Below, one piece after another: positions 8,003 through 15,080 of a DNA stretch of 64,000 nt. The DNA is from Gemmatimonadota bacterium (GTDB taxonomy: Bacteria > Gemmatimonadota > Gemmatimonadetes > Longimicrobiales > Gaopeijiaceae). Below the pieces are notes generated by a model. That model was not told the origin of the DNA. It worked only from the letters and a program-made list of their open reading frames with translations, and made no database searches. A program made the position numbers and the translations under genes. Positions within the stretch are counted from its first letter, which is position 1. Each line of letters begins with the position of its first letter. Where the stretch lies: positions 1 through 64,000 of the forward strand of contig JAQBXY010000017.1 in the NCBI GenBank assembly GCA_027623325.1, read 5' to 3'.

Positions 8003-8871
8003 TTCGATCTCTCCAGCGTGTAGTCGATCCCCTCCATCGCCGCGCCAACTTCGAGGCCGCTTCCGCTTCGCGCGGCAGCCTCTCGCATTTTGGCGACGAG
8101 GGCATCCACTTCGTAGTCGGTCCGAGTCGGGTCGTGGTGGGAGAAGAGCAATCGCTTCACGCCACCTTCCTTCGCGAGGCGGAGTGACTGCTCGAACGTC
8201 GAGTGTCCCCAGCCCAACCGTTTCGGGTACTCCACTTCTGTATACATCGAATCATGGATCAGAAGATCCGCGTCGCCCACGAAGTCTACGATCCTCTTGT
8301 CGAATCCCGGCTCCAAGTCATACACGGTCCCGTCGAGTTCGTTGTCGGGGATAAAGCAAATGACCCGGCCCGCCACCTTGATGCGGTATCCAATGACGAA
8401 GGACGGATGCCGGACCCGCATCACGTCGAGCTCGAATTCACCGACCTCGTAACTGCCCTCATTGAGGTGCTCGAATTCCATGACCGCAGCAACGACGCTG
8501 AAGGGGACCGGGAAGTAGATGGGGCCCATCTGTCCCGCGAAAAGATTCTGGACGTCGATGTCCTTCTGTTTCGGTCCGATGACCTTGATCGAGTCCTCGG
8601 GATCGTACAACGGCGAGAAGAAGGGGAAGCCCTGGATGTGATCCCAATGGAAGTGCGTCAGGAAGATGTGGATCGCGTTCGGCCCCTTCTCGACGATGTC
8701 CAAGCCGAGAGGCCGAATCCCCGACCCGGCGTCGAAGATAATCCGCTGGTCTGCGCCGCAGACTTCCAGGCACGTGGTATTACCGCCGTACCGCGTGGTG
8801 TCCGGGCCGGGCGACGGGATCGATCCCCGTGTTCCCCAACAGCGAACTGAGATGCCATCGGCGGCCTTCAC
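7999..8871 (-). CDS. MBL-fold hydrolase, candidate cyclic-nucleotide phosphodiesterase
   Basis: A metallo-beta-lactamase-fold protein of 290 residues. It opens with the family-typical ISVRCWGTRGSIPSPGP, and the metal motif HFHWDH (H73, H75, D77, H78 from this start) is complete. Later ligands are visible in LLIHDSMYTEVEY and in LLFSHHDPTRTD. Proteins of this subgroup are often found beside class III cyclases, so a cyclic-nucleotide phosphodiesterase role is plausible but not proven. I chose the GTG at 8871 because the family begins there. An ATG at 8997 would add 42 residues with no family resemblance. It is the first gene of the operon and overlaps the caspase-like gene by 4 bases. It is divergent from the gene for the cyclic-nucleotide-binding protein. 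Confidence 0.85.
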   Translation of the reverse strand: MKAADGISVRCWGTRGSIPSPGPDTTRYGGNTTCLEVCGADQRIIFDAGSGIRPLGLDIVEKGPNAIHIFLTHFHWDHIQGFPFFSPLYDPEDSIKVIGPKQKDIDVQNLFAGQMGPIYFPVPFSVVAAVMEFEHLNEGSYEVGEFELDVMRVRHPSFVIGYRIKVAGRVICFIPDNELDGTVYDLEPGFDKRIVDFVGDADLLIHDSMYTEVEYPKRLGWGHSTFEQSLRLAKEGGVKRLLFSHHDPTRTDYEVDALVAKMREAAARSGSGLEVGAAMEGIDYTLERSK

Positions 8872-9085
8872 CCGCGAGGCCGGCGTGTTCTCGTTGGATG
8901 TGGAATCCAAGCGTATGCTCCAGGGGACAGGGGGTGGCAGTCGCGACAGGTCCGCGCTTGTCCAATGTACAGGGGGCATTGCCGGGGTCGCGAGCATTTT
9001 TCGTTGCCGGGGGTGATTCTCGCGGTGTTCCGGCGCTGTAGATAGCTTTGTCCATCCGGAGTATGTCGCTCAGAACCCCGATTCC

Positions 9086-10309
9086 ATGGATCATTCAACA
9101 GGCGCAGTGGCCCCCGGAGGGCCACCCGCAACCCTGACGCGAGAGCAGATCAGCGTCCGGTTGCGTGAGGTCGCCCTGTTTCAAGGTCTCGGCGAATCGG
9201 ATCTGACCGAGATTCTCCGCATCTCGGAGGCGGTTCGCGTTGATGCGAGCGAGTGTGTCTTCGAAGAAGGTGAGCGTGGAGACCACTTCTACATCATCGT
9301 CCACGGAAGCATCGAACTCCGAAAGTCCTCGGGTGCCGATGCGAAACGATTGGCCGTGCTCCGAGCAGGGCAGGCGTTCGGTGAGATGGCTCTTCTCAAC
9401 CAGACACCCCGCTCCGCCTCGGCTTATGCGATCGAAGACACGTACCTCCTCTCCGTGTCGCGCGCCGCCTTCAGTCGTATGCTCGGCGGTGACACCCTCT
9501 CGGTCCGGCTCTTGAAGAACCTGTCCAAGGCGCTGTGGGCGACCTCGGTCCGCCTCGCGGCCCAGCAGGCGAAGGCGCCCGCGGAGGCGGAGGCCGGCCA
9601 GGAGACACTCTCGGAGTTCAATCGCCTGTTGCGGGCACGCCTGCTGCCCCGCGTGACCCCGCGGGTGAGCGGATACGAGCTGTCCGCATCGACGCTGGCA
9701 CCCCGGCAGGGCTCGGGATCGACGACGTGGGATTGGTTCGTTCTCACGGATGGCCGACCCGCGTTTGCGGTCCTGAGGGCCACGAGCAGTGACCTCTTTT
9801 CGGCGCAGCGCCTGGCGGCGGTCCGAATGCTGCTGCGGAGCGCCGCGGCGGAGCCGCACGCAACGCTTGGCGCCATGCTCACGAAGGTGGCACGGAATCT
9901 GAGGGCCGGCTGGATCGAAGGCCTGTCCGGGTCTGTGATCGTCGGCGTCGCCGCTCTCGCCGACGGGGCCGCCGAATGGGTCGAAGCGGGCCCCGTCACG
10001 GGTGTGATCGTCAGGGCGCGCGGTACCGCCGAAGATTTGAGTTCCCATTCCCCTCCTATCGGCGAGGAAGCGGACCGGGTGTACGAGTCGACGATGATCG
10101 TCCTCGGCACCGGCGATCGGATCGCGGCGATCACCGACACGCATTCGGAATCGGCGCGCACGGTGGCCACGACCCTCCTGAACGGACAGCTTTCGAACTC
10201 ACGCGACGCGCTCACAACCGTGCTCGCTGCGCTCGAGCCGGTCGGAGCTGGCGATGAGCCTTCGGACGTGAGCGCCGTACTCATTACGCGCACCACGACA
10301 TCACGCTGA
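9086..10309 (+). CDS. Cyclic-nucleotide-binding protein with degenerate SpoIIE-like domain
   Basis: A cytoplasmic protein of 407 residues. Residues about 25-145 form a cNMP-binding domain. Its phosphate-binding cassette is intact: FGEMALLNQTPRSASA at 98-113, with E100 and R109 as the expected ligand contacts. Residues about 180-400 follow the outline of a SpoIIE/PP2C-type phosphatase (DWFVLTDGRPAFAVL, then a long helix), but the metal-binding D-x-x-G-H-G region reads ATSSDLFSAQ. The phosphatase is therefore probably inactive, or works as a binding domain. No helix-turn-helix is seen, so it is not a Crp-type regulator. It is divergent from the MBL/caspase/cyclase operon and is the natural receptor for the nucleotide made there. 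The next gene (DUF59) begins 13 bases downstream. Confidence 0.85.
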   Translation: MDHSTGAVAPGGPPATLTREQISVRLREVALFQGLGESDLTEILRISEAVRVDASECVFEEGERGDHFYIIVHGSIELRKSSGADAKRLAVLRAGQAFGEMALLNQTPRSASAYAIEDTYLLSVSRAAFSRMLGGDTLSVRLLKNLSKALWATSVRLAAQQAKAPAEAEAGQETLSEFNRLLRARLLPRVTPRVSGYELSASTLAPRQGSGSTTWDWFVLTDGRPAFAVLRATSSDLFSAQRLAAVRMLLRSAAAEPHATLGAMLTKVARNLRAGWIEGLSGSVIVGVAALADGAAEWVEAGPVTGVIVRARGTAEDLSSHSPPIGEEADRVYESTMIVLGTGDRIAAITDTHSESARTVATTLLNGQLSNSRDALTTVLAALEPVGAGDEPSDVSAVLITRTTTSR

Positions 10310-10322
10310 CCCTGGACATACC

Positions 10323-10622
10323 ATGCAGGTAACGGAAAAGGACGTTCGAAACGCCTTGAAGAAGGTCAAGGACCCGGAGCTGGGCCTCGACCTCGTGGTT
10401 CTGGGCTTGATCTACGACATCGACATCGAAGGCGATGCGGTGAAGGCCACGATCTCGCTCACGTCGCCCTTCTGCCCGGTGGCCGGTCAGATCGTCGACG
10501 AGGTGAAGGCTGCCATCGAGGGGGTCGAAGGTGTCGCGAGCGCGCAGGTTGACCTGACGTTCAGCCCCCCCTGGACGGCCGACCGCATTGCCCCCCTCAT
10601 TCGCGCTTCACTGGGGTTATGA
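10323..10622 (+). CDS. DUF59 (MIP18/SufT-like) iron-sulfur assembly protein
   Basis: A small protein of 99 residues made of one DUF59 domain. Typical features are DPELGLDLVVLGLIYDI near the start, a conserved Cys in TSPFCPVAGQIVDEVK, and the SPPWTADRI ending. Members help iron-sulfur cluster assembly (SufT, MIP18), and PaaD of the phenylacetyl-CoA epoxygenase cluster shares the fold. It sits 54 bases before paaA, so it may serve the epoxygenase or its reductase partner. A second, longer DUF59 protein (paaD, below) is in the same cluster. Confidence 0.85.
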   Translation: MQVTEKDVRNALKKVKDPELGLDLVVLGLIYDIDIEGDAVKATISLTSPFCPVAGQIVDEVKAAIEGVEGVASAQVDLTFSPPWTADRIAPLIRASLGL

Positions 10623-10676
10623 TTTTCTACACTCCTTCGTCCGTCGGGGCGAAGGCGTCATAAACACGAGAGGACG

Positions 10677-11630
10677 ATGAGCCGATTCACCGACGATGAG
10701 CTCAAGCAGAAGGTCAATGAAGGCTTCATGGTCGAGAGTCTGGAGGACATGACCGAGGGCTACCGGAAGGCCCTGTGTGTCCAATTGACCGTACAAGCCG
10801 ACACGGAGCTCATGAGCGCACCGTCCTATTGGATGGCCGCTCGCTACGCGCCTTCCACGAACACTCAGGTGAGCGCTCACGCGATCATCCAGGACGAGCT
10901 CGCGCATGCGAACATCGCCTATCGACTTCTTGAGGATATCGGGGAGTCGAAGGAGCATCTCGTCTACGGCCGTCAGCCGCACGAGTTCAAGCACCCGTAT
11001 GGCTTCGACCAGCCGCTCGACAACTGGGCGGAGCTGGTTGTGGCGAACGGCTTCTTCGATCGCGCCGGGATCACGTTGCTGTCTGACGTCTACCAGAACA
11101 CGTCCTACGCCCCGCTGAAGAGAGCGCTGGTGAAGGTCGACATGGAGGAGACCTTCCACCTGCGCCATGGCGAGGTCTGGATGCGCCGCTTGGCCAAGGC
11201 GGGCGGCGAGGCGAAGGAAATGGTCCAGCGCGCGGTGGATTGGATGTTCCCCATGACCATCGAGTGGTTCGGTCTACCCGACGACCGCAAGCGTCATTCG
11301 GGTCAGCTCGACTACAAGCTCAAGGGGCTCACGAACGATCAGCTCCGACAGGTCTGGATGGCGTCGACCGTTCCGCTTTGTGAACAGTTGGGTCTTTCGG
11401 CGCCCGCGCACTTCGACGAAGCCACGGGGCAGTACGTCTTGGATTACCCGTTCCCCTGCCAGTACGACGCCATCGCAAAACGGTGGGCCACGGACGAAGG
11501 CGAGATCTCCTGGGAGACGGTTTTCGAGCGCTGGAAGGGGCGTGGCCCCATGAACGAGATCTACGTCGAATCGGTGCAGCGCTCGCGAATGGACGTCTCT
11601 CGTTGGCTCAACGGGAAAGCGGCGGCCTGA
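10677..11630 (+). CDS. paaA: 1,2-phenylacetyl-CoA epoxidase, catalytic subunit PaaA
   Basis: A 317-residue diiron oxygenase subunit that converts phenylacetyl-CoA to its ring epoxide. The carboxylate-His iron motifs are visible: E74-x2-H77 in IQDELAHAN, and E158-x2-H161 in MEETFHLRHGE. The length is that of PaaA (about 310). The ATG follows GAGAGGACG, a good ribosome binding site. The next gene begins at the second base after the stop. PaaA normally works with PaaB, PaaC and the reductase PaaE; B and C are encoded just downstream. PaaE, the ligase PaaK and the later catabolic genes are not in this window. Confidence 0.95.
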   Translation: MSRFTDDELKQKVNEGFMVESLEDMTEGYRKALCVQLTVQADTELMSAPSYWMAARYAPSTNTQVSAHAIIQDELAHANIAYRLLEDIGESKEHLVYGRQPHEFKHPYGFDQPLDNWAELVVANGFFDRAGITLLSDVYQNTSYAPLKRALVKVDMEETFHLRHGEVWMRRLAKAGGEAKEMVQRAVDWMFPMTIEWFGLPDDRKRHSGQLDYKLKGLTNDQLRQVWMASTVPLCEQLGLSAPAHFDEATGQYVLDYPFPCQYDAIAKRWATDEGEISWETVFERWKGRGPMNEIYVESVQRSRMDVSRWLNGKAAA

Positions 11631-11631
11631 C

Positions 11632-12057
11632 GTGTCTTCGGCTCTCCCTGTTGTGGGTCGTCTCGACGTCGGCCTACCCGTGCACATCTCCGTTCACAAG
11701 AGCGGGGGACGCGACGTGTGGTCCGCTCCGCTCGAGTCGGCTCCTGAAGATGCGGTTCAGGCTACATGGGACGCACTCAACGAAGTCCTTGATCCGGAGA
11801 TTCCGATCAGTTTGCCGGAGTTGGGACTGGTGTACGGCGTCGAGGTCGAGGGTGGCGTAGCTACGGTCAGTCTGACCTACACCGCGACCGCGTGTCCCTG
11901 CATGGAGTTCATCCGTGAGGACATCACGGATCGGCTCATCTCGGAGTCCTGGATCGATTCCGTGGAACTCGTTGAACTCTGGGATCCTCCGTGGACCAGT
12001 GAAAGAATCACACCTGAGGGTCGAGCGAAGCTGAAACTACTCGGCGTGAGCGCATGA
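11632..12057 (+). CDS. paaD: PaaD N-terminal (DUF59) part, without the zinc ribbon
   Basis: A 141-residue protein from a GTG start, one base after paaA. It has the PaaD form of DUF59: DPEIPISLPELGLVYGV, then TATACPCMEFI, then WTSERITPEGRAKLKLLGV. PaaD helps mature the phenylacetyl-CoA epoxygenase, probably in iron-sulfur cluster delivery. In typical PaaD a C-terminal CxxC...CxxC zinc ribbon follows immediately after the GREKLR.xGI-like segment. Here the protein stops at that point (LLGVSA). A matching ribbon is encoded separately at 13126-13374, after paaB and paaC. The first 35 residues before the DUF59 core are unlike the usual family. Confidence 0.88.
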   Translation: MSSALPVVGRLDVGLPVHISVHKSGGRDVWSAPLESAPEDAVQATWDALNEVLDPEIPISLPELGLVYGVEVEGGVATVSLTYTATACPCMEFIREDITDRLISESWIDSVELVELWDPPWTSERITPEGRAKLKLLGVSA

Positions 12058-12115
12058 GCGTCGACCCCCAGGCCGCCGAAATCCTGCCCGGACATGAGGC
12101 ATAGGAAAGGAAACG

Positions 12116-12340
12116 ATGCGAGAGATCGTGTACGACGTATTTGCTCGGAAGGACCGAGGTGATCAGTTGGTCCACATCGGCTATGTCGACGCCTTCGACG
12201 ACGAGACCGCGAAGGTCTATGCGTGGAAGACCTACGACGAAGAAAAGTGGTTCGAAATGTGTATCGTGGAGCGCAGCGCGATCATTCCGGTCAATCACGA
12301 TGATGGCGTCTTCGCGAAGGCCCGGAGGATCGCCGGATGA
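12116..12340 (+). CDS. paaB: 1,2-phenylacetyl-CoA epoxidase subunit PaaB
   Basis: A 74-residue PaaB. The family core is clear: YDVFARKDRGDQLVHIGYVDA, then AKVYAWKTYDEEKWFEMCIVERSAI. It bridges PaaAC units in the epoxygenase complex. A good ribosome binding site (AGGAAAGG) precedes the ATG. It is somewhat shorter than the roughly 95 residues of E. coli PaaB, mainly at the C-terminus. Its end overlaps the paaC start by 4 bases. The 58-base gap to paaD holds a possible 16-codon open frame whose ATG overlaps the paaD stop. Confidence 0.93.
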   Translation: MREIVYDVFARKDRGDQLVHIGYVDAFDDETAKVYAWKTYDEEKWFEMCIVERSAIIPVNHDDGVFAKARRIAG

Positions 12341-13125
12341 GTGACGCACTGGATCCGGCAAAGATGGGCACCGCGGACAAGGCCGCTCTCGAACGACTGA
12401 TCCTCACGCTCGCGGACTCCAAGCGTCTGATGGGCATCCGTTATTCCGACTGGTTGCTCGGTGCCCCGTCGATCGAGACTGGTATCGCCGCGTCGTCGAT
12501 GGCACAGGACGAGTGGGGTCACGCGCGCCTTCTCTACTCGATGCTCAAGGACATGGGGATCGATCCGGGGCCCGTGGAGCACGATCGGCAGGCCGAGGAG
12601 TACGCGTCGATCGGCTCGCTCGATGAAGAGATGCCGGATTGGGCAGCCCTCGTGGCGGCGATCGTACTCGTCGATGGTGCGATCTCGGTGGTCCTGTCGT
12701 CGTTTGCGACCGGGTCGTTCGAGTCCGCGAGGGGTCGGGTACCGAAGATGCTCTCCGAGGAGGAGTTCCATTCCAGTCTGGGTGCGGCCTGGTACCGTCG
12801 CTTGGCCGCGGCCGGTGGTGAAGCCAAGGAACTGCTGACGGCTGCGACCAAGTCGATCCTGCCTCCCACCCTTGCCTGGGTCGGAGCGGCCGACGACTCG
12901 ACGGGACGGATGGTGGCGGCGGGAGTGATCGCCCCCGCCGAGGATCGGCTCGCCACCTTTCGCGGCGCCGCCCGGGAATTCACCGCGCTGGTCGGCATCG
13001 ACATCGACGCCGTTGATGCGACGCCCGAGTGGGACGGGGCGCGAGGGCGAACCCCGGGTCACCCGAACGAGGAAGCCGTTCAGCGCGCCCGCGGCGACCT
13101 CAACCGGGCGCTCTTCGTCGAGTAG
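12337..13125 (+). CDS. paaC: 1,2-phenylacetyl-CoA epoxidase subunit PaaC
   Basis: A 262-residue ferritin-like subunit, the structural partner of PaaA. Family segments include SKRLMGIRYSDWLLGAP, MAQDEWGHARLLYSMLKDMG and LSEEEFHSSLGAAWYRRLA. The ATG overlaps the paaB stop (ATGA), a sign of coupled translation. The C-terminal TPEWDGARGRTPGHPNEEA region is also usual. The gene for the detached zinc ribbon starts directly after its TAG stop. Confidence 0.93.
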   Translation: MSDALDPAKMGTADKAALERLILTLADSKRLMGIRYSDWLLGAPSIETGIAASSMAQDEWGHARLLYSMLKDMGIDPGPVEHDRQAEEYASIGSLDEEMPDWAALVAAIVLVDGAISVVLSSFATGSFESARGRVPKMLSEEEFHSSLGAAWYRRLAAAGGEAKELLTAATKSILPPTLAWVGAADDSTGRMVAAGVIAPAEDRLATFRGAAREFTALVGIDIDAVDATPEWDGARGRTPGHPNEEAVQRARGDLNRALFVE

Positions 13126-13374
13126 ATGGCGATACCACCCCCCTTCCGGCGCGGAGCGCTCGGCGCCGACGGAAGGGGTCTCCCGTCTTCTGCCAGTCAG
13201 CGACGTGAGGAGACGCCCACCAGTCTCCCGACGGCGCCCGCGTGTCCATTCTGTGACGGGGTCGAAACCGAGATCATGAACTCGTTCGGGTCACACGCTT
13301 CGGTGAGCACCTACTGGTGCCGGGCGTGCGGAAGCCCCTTCGAGCTCATGAAGTGGAGAGGCAGCGGGGCCTAG
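13126..13374 (+). CDS. Detached PaaD-type zinc ribbon protein
   Basis: An 82-residue protein. Residues about 40-80 match the zinc ribbon found at the C-terminus of PaaD: CPFCDG, then NSFGSHASVSTYWCRACGSPFELMK. Four Cys in two CxxC pairs should bind zinc. The first 38 residues are Pro/Arg/Ser-rich and look like a linker. The ATG abuts the paaC stop (TAGATG), and there is no alternative ATG or GTG before the ribbon. It most likely works together with the DUF59 part encoded at 11632-12057 as a split PaaD. A strong stem-loop (13140-13178) covers its first codons and could lower its expression. Confidence 0.8.
   Translation: MAIPPPFRRGALGADGRGLPSSASQRREETPTSLPTAPACPFCDGVETEIMNSFGSHASVSTYWCRACGSPFELMKWRGSGA
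13140..13178 (+). other. Strong stem-loop inside the start of the zinc ribbon gene
   Basis: CCCCTTCCG (13140-13148) pairs with CGGAAGGGG (13170-13178). The 21-base loop holds a further GGCGC/GCGCC pairing. No T-run follows, so this may affect translation or mRNA stability rather than end transcription. Confidence 0.55.
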
Positions 13375-13381
13375 GCCCCGC
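13364..13381. terminator. Palindromic hairpin between convergent genes
   Basis: GCGGGGC-CTAG-GCCCCGC is a perfect 18-base dyad across the end of the zinc ribbon gene and just before the stop of the convergent gene at 13385. It could act in both directions. It has no T-run. Confidence 0.5.
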
Positions 13382-13384
13382 CGA

Positions 13385-13948
13385 TCAGGCGTCGATCAGC
13401 TCGACGTCTTCCAGGAAGTCCCGGAGCGGATTCGCCACGGCGACAGCCCGTTCCCGAATTGCCTCGGAAGTAGCGGCACGGGCTGCTTCCCCCATCATAT
13501 GCCGGGACACCGCTTCACCCAACTTGCCGTCGGACTCTGCCGCTGCCTGGTGGTATTCGGCGTAACGAGCGCTCACTCGTTGCTCGAAGAGCGGGAGCTG
13601 AGCCTTGGGCGTACCGTTCGCGACCATGTCCTCGAAGACAGCGCTGTGGAGAGCATCCAGGCCCTCACGGATGCGTTCGTCGGGGGCACGGCCCAGAAAT
13701 GCCAACTGGGCCCCACGCGTATGCGCCCACATGAAGAAGATCAGTGCTTCCTCGGCTGTGCGATGCGCGCTACCATCGTCGTCATATAGAGTGTCGACGT
13801 CCGGAAGGGGTGTTTCGACGTCTTCCTGAGACAGGAAGTCGGAAAAGCTCTCCCAAACGAGCCTGGCGAGATTGTCGCCGAGCTCATCGGTCGTCATCGT
13901 CTGAGGTGCGCGAAATTCGCGAATGTCGTCGGTAATCGTGCTCTGCAC
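13385..13948 (-). CDS. Hypothetical protein
   Basis: I do not recognise this protein. From the GTG at 13948 it has 187 residues, mostly helical, acidic and soluble, with no signal peptide, membrane segment or metal motif. It contains EEALIFFMWAHTRGAQLAFLGR and a long Ala/Glu-rich C-terminal helix region. I prefer the GTG at 13948 because AGGA lies about 8 bases upstream. A TTG at 13987 would extend it by 13 residues, and an ATG at 13897 would shorten it. It is convergent with the paa cluster and divergent from the lipoprotein gene at 14008. Confidence 0.65.
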   Translation of the reverse strand: MQSTITDDIREFRAPQTMTTDELGDNLARLVWESFSDFLSQEDVETPLPDVDTLYDDDGSAHRTAEEALIFFMWAHTRGAQLAFLGRAPDERIREGLDALHSAVFEDMVANGTPKAQLPLFEQRVSARYAEYHQAAAESDGKLGEAVSRHMMGEAARAATSEAIRERAVAVANPLRDFLEDVELIDA

Positions 13949-14007
13949 GGCACTATCCTGTGTCACGTTTGTTTGATGTAACACCAATTCGGAACAAGGA
14001 TCCTACT

Positions 14008-14751
14008 GTGTCAAGGTTGAAGATTTCGCGCGGAACGACCCCCTCGCGGCCTCGCGCTGCACGGTTGAGTCGCCGTGGGTCGAAAACCCTTGTGAGGCTT
14101 GGTGTCCTGGCGGTCGTGGCCGTCACCGGTGCCTGTGCTGCGTCCGCCCCCGACATCCCGCGACCGCGACCGATCATCATCCACTCCGGCGCTCGCATTC
14201 GGGCAGACCATGACAACATGCGGGAGGTCAACGAGTGGGTGCTGCGAGAGCAGCTCAACATTGAACAAGATCCATCGTTCTGGGTGATTGGGAGCAACAC
14301 GGTGACGGAGACCTTCCCCTGGGAGGGGTTGGTCGTCAGTTCCGACAGCGTGACGGTCCGCATTCCACTGGGTGGTCAGGACGCCAGTCTCGTGTACCAG
14401 ATCTATGGGCACCTCCACCTCATGACTACGATGGGTCGTCAGGAAGAATGGCTCCCGGAGGCGCCTGCGGCGGTGGGTTACGAACTCGAACGGGCCATTC
14501 TTACGAGGGTCGCGGATGCATGGATCCTCGGGCGAACCGTATTCGACACGCAGTCTTTCGCCCCGCTCGATGAGCTCGCGTATGCCAAGGATGCAGGCTT
14601 CCTCGACGCGTTCATCTTCACGGCTCGGCCCGGCGAGTTTGCTGCGAGTCGAACGACGTGGGCCAGAGCGAATCCTGGAGAGATCGATCGCTACCGGGAT
14701 TGGTTCGTGGACACCTTCAACCGCGAGCCGCCGGGTATTCGGGCCAACTAG
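14008..14751 (+). CDS. Hypothetical lipoprotein
   Basis: A 247-residue protein of unknown function. A hydrophobic segment follows a basic N-terminus and ends in VTGACA, a lipobox, so it should be a membrane-anchored lipoprotein. The mature part is mixed alpha/beta. I chose the GTG at 14008, not an upstream in-frame ATG at 13960, because AAGGA (13996-14000) lies 7 bases before it. The 3' end overlaps that of the convergent gene at 14748 by 4 bases. Confidence 0.72.
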   Translation: MSRLKISRGTTPSRPRAARLSRRGSKTLVRLGVLAVVAVTGACAASAPDIPRPRPIIIHSGARIRADHDNMREVNEWVLREQLNIEQDPSFWVIGSNTVTETFPWEGLVVSSDSVTVRIPLGGQDASLVYQIYGHLHLMTTMGRQEEWLPEAPAAVGYELERAILTRVADAWILGRTVFDTQSFAPLDELAYAKDAGFLDAFIFTARPGEFAASRTTWARANPGEIDRYRDWFVDTFNREPPGIRAN

Positions 14752-15062
14752 ATCGACATTTCCCAGCGGAGCCCAATCGGGCCACCCCCGTCCAACTCCT
14801 CGACGTGAACGTCGAGTCGGCCCGTCCGGGCGAGGCGATCGTTGCTGGGTTTGCCGCCGAACACGGCGAATCCGATGATCCGTACGCGGCACTCGTCGCC
14901 GGTCGGTGACACCGCGACTGCCTCGGCGCCCTTGAGCGACTTGATGGAGGGCGCTTCACCTGCCTGCAGGCGAAGGCGTAGAATACGGCCGGAATGCGGA
15001 GCGTCCATCGCGTCGAGGACGCGAAACGTGACGCTTCTGCTCGTGGTGGTTTCTGCTGACAT
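14748..15062 (-). CDS. Hypothetical small protein
   Basis: A 104-residue protein with no recognised domain, rich in beta strands (VTFRVLDAMDAPHSGRILRLRLQAGE, cut short here as SGRILRLRLQ). It is probably cytoplasmic. The open frame runs further upstream (to 15203), but that part overlaps the opposite-strand decarboxylase and has unlikely composition, so I start at the ATG at 15062. Its start region is shared with the ribosome binding site of the divergent gene at 15081. Confidence 0.55.
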   Translation of the reverse strand: MSAETTTSRSVTFRVLDAMDAPHSGRILRLRLQAGEAPSIKSLKGAEAVAVSPTGDECRVRIIGFAVFGGKPSNDRLARTGRLDVHVEELDGGGPIGLRWEMSI

Positions 15063-15080
15063 AAAAGGAAGAGTATCGGC

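Noticed and set aside
9095-10296. Two minus-strand frames opposite the cNMP-binding protein gene
   Set aside because: No domain is visible and both are in the shadow of a well-supported gene.
12054-12104. A 16-codon open frame between paaD and paaB with ATG overlapping the paaD stop
   Set aside because: It is too short to judge and could be chance; it may still help couple translation.
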